Source: Microbulbifer hainanensis (GTDB lineage Bacteria; Pseudomonadota; Gammaproteobacteria; Pseudomonadales; Cellvibrionaceae). Taken from it: a DNA stretch of 64,000 nt. A model generated the notes under the pieces. That model saw only the letters and a list, made by a program, of their open reading frames with translations, was not told where the DNA came from and made no database searches. A program made the translations under genes and the position numbers. Every line of letters begins with the position of its first letter. Position 1 is the stretch's first letter. Positions 16,584 through 25,601 of the stretch are shown here, in pieces. The DNA lies in contig NZ_JACZCR010000021.1 in NCBI RefSeq assembly GCF_014904735.1, positions 1-64,000 of the forward strand, given 5' to 3'.

Positions 16584-18854
16584 ATGATGCGTCGGCTCCT
16601 AATCTGGCTACTTTTCGCCGGGGTGCTCGCACTCACGGCGACTGCACGCTACCAACCCGGATGGTTGCAGACGGACATACTCGCTCTGGCGGGGGATAGC
16701 TCCGTATCGCCCGACGTTGCCGGTGCGCAACGCAAATTGAATGCACAGCTGCAGGGTGGCGTGCTGTGGATGCTGGTGGCCCCGGCGGACAACGCGGCAG
16801 AACTGGCGAAAGCCACCGAGGTGCTAGCGCAAAAATTACGCGCATCGCCCAGTGTGACCAGTGTGCAGTACCACTGGGCAGACAGCGCAGGTTACGCAAA
16901 AGAGTGGAAGACTCTGTTTCCGTTGCGTCAGCAACTGCTTGTCCCGGCAGATCGCTACCGGCTGCTCCACGAGCCCGACAAACTGGTGCAGCGCCAGTTG
17001 GCCGCCCTGTATGGACCCGAGGGCGCGGGGCTGGATTTGCAGCATGACCCCTTTGCAACATTCCGACGCTACTTTAGCGATGGGCCGCAACTGGCCACCC
17101 GGGTTTACGGGCAGATCCCGGTCCAGCAACGCAATGACCGCGCGTTTACCCTGGTGCAATCCACCGCGATGTCGACCCGGCTCAATGGCCAAATCGACAC
17201 TCCACTGCTGAAATTGCGCGAGTCGCTGAAGCAGTGGGCGGCACAGCGCGGCATGACACTGCTGAGTGTGGGAGCACCGCTGCACACCGAATACGCCGCG
17301 GCCGGCGCGCAGCGGGAAATCCGCCTGATTGGCGGCTTGTCGATGGCCGCCATTTGTCTCCTTTCACTGCTTGTATTCCGTTCGGTGCGGCCACTGCTGC
17401 TGTCCTTGTTTGCCATCGGGAGCGGCATCGCCTGCGGAGCGGCAACGGTCATTGCCCTGCTCGGGCATATGCATATTCTCGCGTTTGTCTTTGGTACAAC
17501 TGTGACGGGCCTGGCCATCGATTACGCGTTTCATTTTATCTGCAATCGGTTGCGGCCGGGACCGGTGCATGATGGCGATATCATGCCGGGCCTGACACTG
17601 GGATTGCTCTCCAGCTGTCTCGCGTTCTTTGCCCTGGCTCTGACACCTTTCCCACTGCTACGGCAAATGGGCGTGTTTGTCGGCGCGGGACTGATTGGTG
17701 CCTGGCTCACCGTTGTGTTGCTGTTTCCGCTCTTTTTGAAGCTGCGCCAGCGGCCTCTGGAATTTGCAGCCCGCCTGCCGCAAGTGCGACCGGGCTATTA
17801 CACCGCGGCACTGGGTTTTCTGCTGCTGCTCGGTGTGGCGTCATTGCCGCGCATGGAATTTGGCGATGATCTACAGCTCTTCTACCAGCCGCCGCAGTTC
17901 CTGGCGGACGACGAGGCACAGTTGAACCGCCTTCTTCCATCGCGTGCAGAATCCAGCTACTTCCTGGTTCACGGCGGGGACTGGCGGGAGCTGTTGCAGC
18001 GCGAATGGAAATTGACCGGCTACCTGCAGTCACAGCAGACCGCAGGCGTGCTGGAGGACTTTCAGTCCATCAGCGAGCGGTTTCCACCGGAAGATGTACA
18101 ACGGGCCAACTGGCAACTGTTGCGCAACTTCTACGGTAGCGCACCGGTCAGTGAGTTTTACCGCCAATTGGGCTACGGCACCGCGGAGACACAGCAACTG
18201 GTCAGCGCACTGCAGCAGCCGTTCCGACAGGTGACACTGCAGGATTGGCTCGCCGTTGCCGGTCGGCAGTATGCCGGCCTCTGGCTGGGCTGTGACACCG
18301 GCGGGTGCGCCTCCGTCGTGCGCCTCTTTGGCTTGCAGCATTCACTGCCATTGCCCGAGGCGATGGATGGAGTTGAATTTGTGGACCCTCCGCGTGCCAT
18401 TGCCGCCGTCATGTCGCAACAGCGCGACCTGTTGCTGCGGCTGTTGCCGCTGGTGGCACTGGTGGTTCTCGCAGTGGTCGCACTGCGTACCGGGCTCCGT
18501 CGCGCATTTAATATCGTCGCCCTGCCGATGGCGGCGGTGACCGCGACATTGGCGACCACGATTCTGGCGGGTTCACCGGTCAACCTGTTCCATGTGGCCG
18601 CACTGCTGCTGATTTTCGGTATCGGTGTGGATTATGCGGTTTTCTGCCAGTTGAGCCCGGCCAGTGAGCGCAGCTACACACTGCTGGCCGTCGCAATGGC
18701 AGGCATCACGACGTTATTGGGATTTGGTTTGCTGGCACTGTCGGCGACGCCGGCGCTTGCCGACTTCGGGCTGACCCTGGGTGTGGGAACGACGCTGACT
18801 ATGTTCCTGGCGACTTTATTTTTTGCGAAAGCGGTAGAGGAAGGTAACCGATGA
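16584..18854 (+). CDS. apeM: MMPL/RND-type exporter ApeM
   Basis: 756 residues. One membrane span at the N-terminus, a periplasmic domain (about 25-250), then a membrane block with GLAIDYAFHF, a second periplasmic domain (about 425-610) and a final membrane block with GIGVDYAVF. This duplicated layout with G-x-x-x-DY motifs in span 4 is that of MMPL/RND transporters, which move lipids out of the inner membrane using the proton gradient. Likely exports the aryl polyene product with the LolA-like partner encoded just upstream. Two ATGs in tandem at 16584; the first is used. Overlaps the next gene as ATGA. Confidence 0.9.
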   Translation: MMRRLLIWLLFAGVLALTATARYQPGWLQTDILALAGDSSVSPDVAGAQRKLNAQLQGGVLWMLVAPADNAAELAKATEVLAQKLRASPSVTSVQYHWADSAGYAKEWKTLFPLRQQLLVPADRYRLLHEPDKLVQRQLAALYGPEGAGLDLQHDPFATFRRYFSDGPQLATRVYGQIPVQQRNDRAFTLVQSTAMSTRLNGQIDTPLLKLRESLKQWAAQRGMTLLSVGAPLHTEYAAAGAQREIRLIGGLSMAAICLLSLLVFRSVRPLLLSLFAIGSGIACGAATVIALLGHMHILAFVFGTTVTGLAIDYAFHFICNRLRPGPVHDGDIMPGLTLGLLSSCLAFFALALTPFPLLRQMGVFVGAGLIGAWLTVVLLFPLFLKLRQRPLEFAARLPQVRPGYYTAALGFLLLLGVASLPRMEFGDDLQLFYQPPQFLADDEAQLNRLLPSRAESSYFLVHGGDWRELLQREWKLTGYLQSQQTAGVLEDFQSISERFPPEDVQRANWQLLRNFYGSAPVSEFYRQLGYGTAETQQLVSALQQPFRQVTLQDWLAVAGRQYAGLWLGCDTGGCASVVRLFGLQHSLPLPEAMDGVEFVDPPRAIAAVMSQQRDLLLRLLPLVALVVLAVVALRTGLRRAFNIVALPMAAVTATLATTILAGSPVNLFHVAALLLIFGIGVDYAVFCQLSPASERSYTLLAVAMAGITTLLGFGLLALSATPALADFGLTLGVGTTLTMFLATLFFAKAVEEGNR

Positions 18855-20083
18855 GGGAATTGGTATCGGATGTGGTCGTCATCGGGGCCGGACCGGCCGG
18901 CGCGGTGGTAAGTGCACTATTGGTTCAGCGCGGCTGGAGCGTCAATGTGGTGGAGCGCCAGGAGTTTCCGCGCTTCTCCATCGGCGAGAGCCTGCTGCCG
19001 CAGTGTATGGAATTTCTCGAGGCCGCAGATATGCTCGAAGCCGTCAAAGACGCCGGCTTCCAGTTCAAGAACGGCGCTGCCTTTGAATGGGATGGTGCGC
19101 GTACCGCCTTCGACTTTACGGAAAAATTCTCCGCCGGTCACGGAACCACCTTTCAGGTAGAGCGCGCCCGCTTCGATAAAATTCTCGCGGATGAGGCGCA
19201 GAAGAAAGGTGCACAGATTTACTACCGCCATACGATTCGCGCAGCGGATATCGACTCGGACGGGGCCCGCCTGACCGCGGAGATTGACGGAGAAGAAGTC
19301 CTGTTTCGCGGCCGCTTTGTGCTGGACGCGAGCGGCTTCGGGCGGGTGTTGCCGCGCCTGTTGAAGCTGGACAGACCTTCCCAGTTTCCGGCGCGGGAAT
19401 CGGTGTTCACCCATGTGCAGGACAACATTGACGATGCGCTGTTTGACCGGAATAAAATCCTGATTACCGTGCACCCGGAGCAGCGGGACATCTGGTACTG
19501 GTTGATCCCGTTTTCCGGGGGGCGCGCGTCACTTGGGGTCGTCGGTGAGCGCGAAAAGATCGCCGCGATGGGTGAAGAACCCGAAGAGATACTGCGCAAC
19601 GCGGTGAAAGCAGCTCCGCAATTGGCTGTCACCCTGCACAACGCTGAATTCGACACACCAGTACAGCGTATTTCCGGTTATTCCAGCGATGTCAGTTCAC
19701 TGACCGGGCCGGGTTTCGCTCTGCTGGGGAATGCCGGTGAATTCCTTGACCCGGTATTTTCCTCCGGTGTAACCATCGCGATGAAATCTGCAGAGCTGGC
19801 CGCAGATTGCCTGCATCGGCAGCTTAATGGCGAGGAAGTTGACTGGCCGGCAGAATTCGCGGCGCCGCTGAAGCACGGTGTGGACGTGTTCAAAACTTAC
19901 GTTACCGCGTGGTACGACGGCCGCTTCCAGGATGTCATTTTCTATGAAACCGATCAGCAGGATATCAAGCGCATGATTTGCTCCATCCTGGCTGGCTATG
20001 CCTGGGATAAACGGAATCCGTTTGTCGCCGCGGCCGACCGGCGCCTGAATACCCTGGTGGAAATATGTGCTGCCGCCGGCTGA
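18851..20083 (+). CDS. FAD-dependent oxidoreductase with flavin-halogenase motifs
   Basis: 410 residues. Rossmann FAD motif IGAGPAG (11-17), GESLLP (45-50) and a late GFALLGNAGEFLDPVFSSGV that closes the FAD site. It also has WYWLIP at 215-220, the WxWxIP motif typical of flavin-dependent halogenases, and Lys73 in FQFKNGAAF at about the place of the catalytic lysine in those enzymes. Two readings are open: a halogenase that chlorinates or brominates the aryl head, or a related dehydrogenase/monooxygenase of polyene clusters that kept the motif. The cluster position between exporter and ApeN favours a tailoring role. It needs a flavin reductase from elsewhere. Confidence 0.82.
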   Translation: MRELVSDVVVIGAGPAGAVVSALLVQRGWSVNVVERQEFPRFSIGESLLPQCMEFLEAADMLEAVKDAGFQFKNGAAFEWDGARTAFDFTEKFSAGHGTTFQVERARFDKILADEAQKKGAQIYYRHTIRAADIDSDGARLTAEIDGEEVLFRGRFVLDASGFGRVLPRLLKLDRPSQFPARESVFTHVQDNIDDALFDRNKILITVHPEQRDIWYWLIPFSGGRASLGVVGEREKIAAMGEEPEEILRNAVKAAPQLAVTLHNAEFDTPVQRISGYSSDVSSLTGPGFALLGNAGEFLDPVFSSGVTIAMKSAELAADCLHRQLNGEEVDWPAEFAAPLKHGVDVFKTYVTAWYDGRFQDVIFYETDQQDIKRMICSILAGYAWDKRNPFVAAADRRLNTLVEICAAAG

Positions 20084-20631
20084 TCGTTTGCGTATGTCTT
20101 CTGCTCGCCGTTGGCTGTAGCGTTCAGCCGACCGCTATGCTGCGTCCGCCGCTGCGTCCGCTGGCCCCTCTGCTCGAGGGTGACAGCCGCCAGTTGATGC
20201 AACATATCGTCGTGCAGTATCACGGCACGCAGCGCGACCTGATTGGCGCCTCATTGCTGGGGGCGCAACAGCTGCGGGTTTCGCTACTGACCCCGGAGGG
20301 TCTGAGCCTGCTGGATATCGCCTACGATGGCAGCAGCGTGTCGGCACAGCAGCACCTGGGGCGGGAATCCGGTAGGGCGCGCCAGATACCCCCCCGCGCG
20401 CTGCTGGCCGATTTTCAGCTGGTGTACTGGCCACTGCGCGTGCTGGAGCAGAGCCTGCCGCAGGGCTGGCAATTAACGGAACATCGCGCTGACGGCAGGA
20501 GAGTCCGACAGCTGTTTTATGACGGCACCTTGTATACAGTGGTGCATTACAGTACGGATGATATCTGGAGTGCAGATGTGCAGCTGGACCAGAAAGTGCT
20601 CGGCTACGGGCTGAGTATCAAAAATCTGTAA
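20065..20631 (+). CDS. apeN: DUF3261 lipoprotein ApeN
   Basis: 188 residues, ATG 20065 inside the end of the FAD gene. Lipobox AVGC gives Cys18, so an outer- or inner-membrane lipoprotein. Matches the DUF3261 family found in aryl polyene clusters: LMQHIVVQYHGTQRDLIGAS near 45-65 and LFYDGTLYTVVHYSTDDIWSADVQLD near 145-170, strand-rich. Possibly an outer-membrane receiver for the exported pigment, by analogy to LolB downstream of LolA (inference). Followed by the ketosynthase gene after 6 bases. Confidence 0.83.
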   Translation: MCCRRLIVCVCLLLAVGCSVQPTAMLRPPLRPLAPLLEGDSRQLMQHIVVQYHGTQRDLIGASLLGAQQLRVSLLTPEGLSLLDIAYDGSSVSAQQHLGRESGRARQIPPRALLADFQLVYWPLRVLEQSLPQGWQLTEHRADGRRVRQLFYDGTLYTVVHYSTDDIWSADVQLDQKVLGYGLSIKNL

Positions 20632-20637
20632 AAGTTT

Positions 20638-21804
20638 ATGAGCAATTACTACCTGAATCTTAGGGGGCTGGCCTGCGCCCTCGGCGCCGATGTGGAGAGC
20701 GTTGCCGCGGCGCTTTTTGCCGGTGACACCACGTGCATGCGCGCCGGTAGCCGCTGGCTGCCGGACTACGACGGCCGCTTCGGTGAAGTGACCGCGCCGC
20801 TGCCGGCACTGCCACCCGCTTTGGACGCCCACAATTGCCGCAATAACCGCCTGGCGATGCTGGTCCTGCAGCAGATTGAAGATGAAGTTGCCGCATTGCG
20901 CGCTCTTTACGGCGCCGAGCGAATCGGTGTGGTCATGGGAACCTCTACGTCCGGAATCGACAGTGGCGAGCTGCGTCTGCAACGCGACACTAGCGGGAAC
21001 TACAGCTACCGCGACCAGCAGCAGATGGGCAGCCTGACGGCATTTACCGCCAGGTATCTCCAATTGCAGGGGCCGCAACTGACGGTTTCAACAGCCTGCT
21101 CATCGAGCGCCAATGCCCTGGCCACCGGACGGCGACTGCTTGCGCTCGATGTTTGCGATGCGGTCGTGGTCGGTGGTGTGGATACACTGTGTGGTATGAC
21201 GGTAAGGGGCTTCCACTCGTTGAGTGCGTTGAGCGCGGGGCACTCCATGCCGTTTAGCGCCAGCCGGGACGGTATCAATCTCGGTGAGGCCGGTGCCGTA
21301 TTCACAATGACGCGCATACCCGGTCCCGTGCAGCTGTGCGGCATTGCGGCCAGTTCCGATGCCCACCACATGTCGGCGCCGCATCCGCAGGGAGAGGGTG
21401 CCGAGGCGAGCATGCGGGGCGCGCTCGCAGATGCCGGACTGGATGCCGCGTCGATCGATTACCTGAACCTGCACGGCACGGGTACGCCGCACAATGATGC
21501 GATGGAAGGGGCGGCGGTACAGCGCGTGCTTGGCGGCGATGTGCCCTGCTCATCGACAAAGCCGCTGACCGGCCACACGCTGGGTGCCGCCGGTGCGCTC
21601 GAAGCGGCTTTCTGCTGGCTGGCCCTGCAACGCGGGCAGTTGCCGCCGCACCGCTACGACGGCAACTATGATCAGGCTATTCCACCACTGCACCTGTGCA
21701 GTGAAACGACAGCGCCGTCGGCGCTTCACTATGCTATGAGCAATTCCTTCGCTTTCGGCGGCAGCAATTGTTCTGTGATTCTGGGACTGCAGGGGGAGAA
21801 GTAA
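20638..21804 (+). CDS. apeO: Beta-ketoacyl synthase ApeO
   Basis: 388 residues. Condensing-enzyme catalytic triad visible: Cys154 in STACSSSANA, His279 in NLHGTGT and His313 in LTGHTLGAAG. The C-terminal SNSFAFGGSNCSVI is the usual glycine-rich end. From the E. coli pathway (known), ApeO pairs with ApeC to extend the polyene with malonyl units. Shorter than FabF (about 410 aa) owing to a trimmed N-terminal half. The stop overlaps the next ATG (TAATG). Confidence 0.92.
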   Translation: MSNYYLNLRGLACALGADVESVAAALFAGDTTCMRAGSRWLPDYDGRFGEVTAPLPALPPALDAHNCRNNRLAMLVLQQIEDEVAALRALYGAERIGVVMGTSTSGIDSGELRLQRDTSGNYSYRDQQQMGSLTAFTARYLQLQGPQLTVSTACSSSANALATGRRLLALDVCDAVVVGGVDTLCGMTVRGFHSLSALSAGHSMPFSASRDGINLGEAGAVFTMTRIPGPVQLCGIAASSDAHHMSAPHPQGEGAEASMRGALADAGLDAASIDYLNLHGTGTPHNDAMEGAAVQRVLGGDVPCSSTKPLTGHTLGAAGALEAAFCWLALQRGQLPPHRYDGNYDQAIPPLHLCSETTAPSALHYAMSNSFAFGGSNCSVILGLQGEK

Positions 21805-22265
21805 TGCAGAACCTTTCTATGGAGGCACTGGCGGCGGAAGATCTGGTACCACACAGCGGCGATATGTCACTGCTGGACCGAGTGCTCATTGTAGGCGAAG
21901 AGACACTCACGGCAGAGCTGTACGTGCGTGACGACGGTATCTTTGCGCGGGACGGGCGCGTGCCCGGCTATGTGGGAATCGAATACATGGCCCAGGCGGT
22001 GGCCGCCTTTTCCGGTTATCACGCGAAGCAGCGCGGCGAGGAGGTCCGTCTCGGCTTCCTGCTGGGCACGCGTAAATTCGAAACCAGTGTTGACAGTTTT
22101 TTATGTGGCGACAAGCTTACCGTCGAAGTCGAGCGGCTGTTACAGGCGGAAAATGGCATGGCCACTTTTGAATGCCGGGTGAGTGGTGATGGTGCGCAGC
22201 AGAGCGCGCGCCTGAACGTTTACCAGCCGGATAATATCGAAGCATATCTGAAGGAAAAAATCTGA
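21804..22265 (+). CDS. apeP: Hotdog 3-hydroxyacyl-ACP dehydratase ApeP
   Basis: 153 residues from ATG 21804 with AGGGGGAG 7-10 bases upstream. Hotdog fold: LVPHSGDMSLLDRV, then VPGYVGIEYMAQAVAAFSGYHA (long central helix) and FLLGTRKFE. The His of PHSG and the Glu of GIEYMAQ match the expected catalytic positions. In E. coli ApeP works with ApeI as a dehydratase complex that sets up the conjugated double bonds. Sits between apeO and apeQ with no gap. Confidence 0.88.
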   Translation: MQNLSMEALAAEDLVPHSGDMSLLDRVLIVGEETLTAELYVRDDGIFARDGRVPGYVGIEYMAQAVAAFSGYHAKQRGEEVRLGFLLGTRKFETSVDSFLCGDKLTVEVERLLQAENGMATFECRVSGDGAQQSARLNVYQPDNIEAYLKEKI

Positions 22266-22994
22266 ATGTCCGAGTGGGTTTTGGTCACTGGCTCGAGCCG
22301 GGGCATCGGTCGCGCCATTGCATTGCAGTTGGCTCAAGATGGCTACAACATCGTGCTGCACTGCCGCAGTCGTCGCGAAGAGGCGGAAAAGGTTGCAGCT
22401 GAGATTGCAGAGCTGGATCGGCAGTGTCGCATACTGCAGTTCGATATTGTCGACCGCGCAGCCGCGCGCGATACATTGCTGGCAGATGTCGAGGCGCACG
22501 GCGCCTACTACGGGGTAGTCTGTAACGCGGGACTCACCGCCGACAACGCGTTCCCGGCAATGCCGGAAGAAGACTGGGACCGGGTTGTCCACACCAATCT
22601 GGACGGTTTCTACAATGTCCTGCACCCGTTGACGATGCCAATGGTGCGACGCAAGGCCCCCGGCCGTATTGTGGTAATGACGTCTGTATCCGGGCTGGCG
22701 GGCAATCGTGGCCAGGTGAATTACTCCGCGTCCAAGGCGGGATTGATTGGCGCCAGCAAGGCACTGGCCCTCGAGCTGGCCAAACGCAAAATTACCGTCA
22801 ACTGTGTGGCCCCCGGTTTGATCGACACGGAAATGGTCGATGACAATCTGCCGGTGGACGAAATCATGAAAATGATACCGGCACGCCGACTCGGTAAGCC
22901 CGAAGAGGTGGCGGCGACGGTGTCGTTCCTGATGCATGAGCGCGCGGCCTATATCACGCGCCAGGTTATTTCCGTAAACGGTGGTCTCTACTGA
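22266..22994 (+). CDS. apeQ: 3-ketoacyl-ACP reductase ApeQ (SDR, FabG-like)
   Basis: 242 residues. Short-chain dehydrogenase with TGSSRGIG (8-15) for NADP, NAG in VCNAGLTADN, catalytic Ser in VMTSVSG and the YSASK Tyr/Lys pair. Ends in ITRQVISVNGGLY as in FabG. Reduces the 3-keto group after each ApeO/ApeR condensation. It differs from housekeeping FabG chiefly by context. The stop overlaps the next ATG (TGATG). Confidence 0.92.
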   Translation: MSEWVLVTGSSRGIGRAIALQLAQDGYNIVLHCRSRREEAEKVAAEIAELDRQCRILQFDIVDRAAARDTLLADVEAHGAYYGVVCNAGLTADNAFPAMPEEDWDRVVHTNLDGFYNVLHPLTMPMVRRKAPGRIVVMTSVSGLAGNRGQVNYSASKAGLIGASKALALELAKRKITVNCVAPGLIDTEMVDDNLPVDEIMKMIPARRLGKPEEVAATVSFLMHERAAYITRQVISVNGGLY

Positions 22995-24220
22995 TGAAGC
23001 GCGTTGTAGTTACCGGCATGGCTGGCATTTCGCCCATCGGCCAGGGTTGGCAGGCGGTCAAGGAGTCCCTGATGGGGCGGGTATCCGGCGTCGCCTATAT
23101 GGAAGACTGGGACAAATACGAAGGACTGGAGACGCGCCTCGGCGCCCCGGTGCGGGATTTCGAAAAACCGGCCCATTACAATCGCAAACGTGTTCGCAGT
23201 ATGGGGCGCGTGTCCCTGATGGCCGTGCGTGCCACTGAATTGGCACTGGAAGATGCCGGCCTGCTCGACGACCCTGTGCTCAAAAGCGGTGCCACCGGCG
23301 TTGCCTACGGCTCCTCTGCCGGCACACCGGCGGCGATCGGCGATTTCGGCAATATGCTGATCAATCATCGTACTGACGGGCTGAACGCCACCAGTTATAT
23401 CAAGATGATGGCACACACCACCGCGGTCAATATCGGGGTGTTTTTCGGCCTGTGTGGACGCGTCTATACCACCAGTTCCGCCTGCACTTCCGGTAGTCAG
23501 GGCATCGGCTATGCCTACGAGGCCATTCGCAATGGCAGCCAGACTGTCATGGTGGCCGGCGGCGCCGAAGAGTTGTGTGCAACCGAGGCCGCCGTGTTCG
23601 ATACGCTCTTCGCGACGTCCACCAAAAACGATTCGCCCGGCGTTACACCCCGCCCCTTCGACCGCAATCGCGATGGCCTGGTTATTGGCGAGGGCGCCGG
23701 TACCCTGGTTCTCGAGGACTACGAGCACGCGGTGGCCCGGGGTGCGAAAATTTATGCGGAGATTGTTGGTTTTGGCACCAACTCCGATGGGGCCCATGTG
23801 ACTCAGCCGCAGTCGGCAACCATGCAGGTGGCTTTGAAACAGGCGCTCGGGCAGGCGGGCGTCGATGCCGGAGCCATCGGTTACGTCAGCGCCCACGGAA
23901 CCGCCACCGATCGCGGCGACGTGGCCGAAAGCCATGCAACACTCGCAGCAATTGGCCGTGCAGTGCCTATCAGTTCAATGAAAAGTTATACCGGACACAC
24001 TTTGGGTGCCTGCGGTGCACTGGAGGCCTGGGCCAGTATCCAGATGATGCGCGAAGGCTGGTTCCACCCGACGATCAACCTGGAGCAGGTGGATCCTGAC
24101 TGTGCGGAGCTGGACTACATTGATGGCGCAGGCCGCAATATCGATACCGAATACGTAATGAGCAACAACTTCGCGTTTGGCGGTATCAATACCTCGTTGA
24201 TTTTCCGGCGTCGAACATAA
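22994..24220 (+). CDS. apeR: Beta-ketoacyl synthase ApeR (FabF-like)
   Basis: 408 residues with a complete condensing site: Cys164 in TTSSACTSGSQ, His301 in SAHGTAT and His335 in SYTGHTLGACG; NFAFGGINTSLIF at the C-terminus. FabF-like size. In the E. coli aryl polyene system a second ketosynthase of this kind is used beside ApeO-ApeC, perhaps for the first condensation. Last gene of the operon; only a GC-rich inverted sequence (near 24230-24250) without U tract follows. Confidence 0.92.
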   Translation: MKRVVVTGMAGISPIGQGWQAVKESLMGRVSGVAYMEDWDKYEGLETRLGAPVRDFEKPAHYNRKRVRSMGRVSLMAVRATELALEDAGLLDDPVLKSGATGVAYGSSAGTPAAIGDFGNMLINHRTDGLNATSYIKMMAHTTAVNIGVFFGLCGRVYTTSSACTSGSQGIGYAYEAIRNGSQTVMVAGGAEELCATEAAVFDTLFATSTKNDSPGVTPRPFDRNRDGLVIGEGAGTLVLEDYEHAVARGAKIYAEIVGFGTNSDGAHVTQPQSATMQVALKQALGQAGVDAGAIGYVSAHGTATDRGDVAESHATLAAIGRAVPISSMKSYTGHTLGACGALEAWASIQMMREGWFHPTINLEQVDPDCAELDYIDGAGRNIDTEYVMSNNFAFGGINTSLIFRRRT

Positions 24221-24336
24221 TTTACCGAGACGGGGCCCCGGCCCCGGACCGGCATTTGCGAGGGGGCGGAAAGATTCCGAAAATGGCTCGGGGGTTTTTC
24301 TGGAAGCAAAACTGAGAATAAAAAGTAGGGAACGTC

Positions 24337-24870
24337 ATGAGAATACTACTGGCTGTATTCACTTTCGTATTGCTGGTGCAACCAGCGATTGCTGATGAAT
24401 TGTTACTCAGTGGTGGCGGCGGGCCCCAGCCGCATTCGGATCAGAACAATCGCACTTACGGAATAGACTATTCTTTCAAAAAATTTGAGAAGAGCTACCG
24501 TCAGCATATACATCTCGGTGTCAGCTACACCCGGGTGGAAACGGATACAGATGCGCATCGGTCGTTTGATGCCATTTCTATTTATCCGCAGCTCAATCTC
24601 TACCCCCGCCAACGCAGCTGGGGCCAGCCTTACTTCTTTGTGCGCGCACTGGGGCCGAGTTATATCAGTAGCAATCAGCTTGGCGATCGACACCAGGACA
24701 ATAACTTCGCGTTTCAGGCACAAGTGGGCTATGCGGCCCGGATCAACTGGCAGTCAAAGGAAGACCTGGTAATTATGGTCTCCTGGAAGCATTTCTCGAA
24801 CGCCAACCTTTTTAACGATAACGATGGTATCGACATGCCTTTTGTTATCAATGTCGGCCTGAACTTCTAA
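24337..24870 (+). CDS. PagL-like lipid A 3-O-deacylase family outer-membrane protein
   Basis: 177 residues, signal peptide (RILLAVFTFVLLVQPAIA). A small outer-membrane beta-barrel with alternating hydrophobic residues and a terminal Phe (VINVGLNF). The PagL catalytic segment KHFSNANLFN gives His152 and Ser154. The third catalytic residue, Glu in Pseudomonas PagL 14 residues after His, is Asp166 here (DNDGID). Activity may be altered or kept. It follows the aryl polyene operon after 116 bases and may have its own promoter; a role in fitting pigment lipid and lipid A together is speculation. Confidence 0.82.
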   Translation: MRILLAVFTFVLLVQPAIADELLLSGGGGPQPHSDQNNRTYGIDYSFKKFEKSYRQHIHLGVSYTRVETDTDAHRSFDAISIYPQLNLYPRQRSWGQPYFFVRALGPSYISSNQLGDRHQDNNFAFQAQVGYAARINWQSKEDLVIMVSWKHFSNANLFNDNDGIDMPFVINVGLNF

Positions 24871-24911
24871 TAGCTCGATAACCCGTACGCGTTGTTCATA
24901 ATAAGATTCCC

Positions 24912-25556
24912 TTGAAACTGCAATTGATCGGCGCCGCTTTTGGTCGCACAGGGACGCTATCTCTGAAGTTGGCACTGGAGCTGCTCGGCTTTGGTCCCTG
25001 CCTGCATATGAGCCAGTTTGTTACCGACAACGCGTTATGCCGGATCTGGCTGGATGAGCTGAATCGGCCACTTCCTGACTGGCAGAGCATGGTTGGTGAA
25101 AACTCTTCATTGCTTGACTGGCCCTGCTGCCTGTTTGTAGAACAGTTCTTGGCGTTAGCGCCAGACGCAAAAGTGATTTACACCGAACGTGACTTTGACA
25201 GCTGGTTTAGGAGTCTCAACGAGACCATTGTACCGGCCCTGCGCTGGGCGAATCAGTTGCGATCAGGACACAGGCCGGGCTTTATTGCGTTTGCTGCAGA
25301 AATTATCGGGAAAAGAACCTTCGGGGAAAATTTCGAGCGGGCTGCCGCTGAGCGGATATACCACAACCACCGCGAAAGGGTCATCGGTCAGGTGCCGGCC
25401 GGACAACTGCTGATGTTCGATGTGAGAGACGGCTGGGGGCCCCTGTGCGATTTCCTCGAAGTGCGCGAACCGAACTTTGAATTTCCACAGGAGAATGCGG
25501 CGGGAGAGTTCTTCGCGATGTTGCGTTCGTTGCATCGCAAACGGATCAACGGGTGA
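24912..25556 (+). CDS. Sulfotransferase-family protein (Sulfotransfer_4-like)
   Basis: 214 residues from TTG 24912 with a weak ribosome site. N-terminal LIGAAFGRTGTLSLKLALELLGFGPC is the characteristic start of the PF17784 group, where GRTGTLS binds the 5'-phosphosulfate group of PAPS in relatives. DAKVIYTERDFDSWFRSL holds the expected 3'-phosphate-binding Arg/Ser region. Acceptor unknown. No PAPS synthesis genes are nearby. It points towards, and ends 45 bases from, the leftward lipoprotein gene. Confidence 0.8.
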   Translation: MKLQLIGAAFGRTGTLSLKLALELLGFGPCLHMSQFVTDNALCRIWLDELNRPLPDWQSMVGENSSLLDWPCCLFVEQFLALAPDAKVIYTERDFDSWFRSLNETIVPALRWANQLRSGHRPGFIAFAAEIIGKRTFGENFERAAAERIYHNHRERVIGQVPAGQLLMFDVRDGWGPLCDFLEVREPNFEFPQENAAGEFFAMLRSLHRKRING

Positions 25557-25601
25557 CAATTCCGGTGCGGCCCGGCGTAACCGGGACGCAACAAATGCCT
25601 T

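Noticed and set aside
24221..24300. Terminator after apeR from GC-rich inverted bases
   Set aside because: GGGGCC/CCGG repeats can pair in several ways, but there is no T run and no single stable stem by eye.
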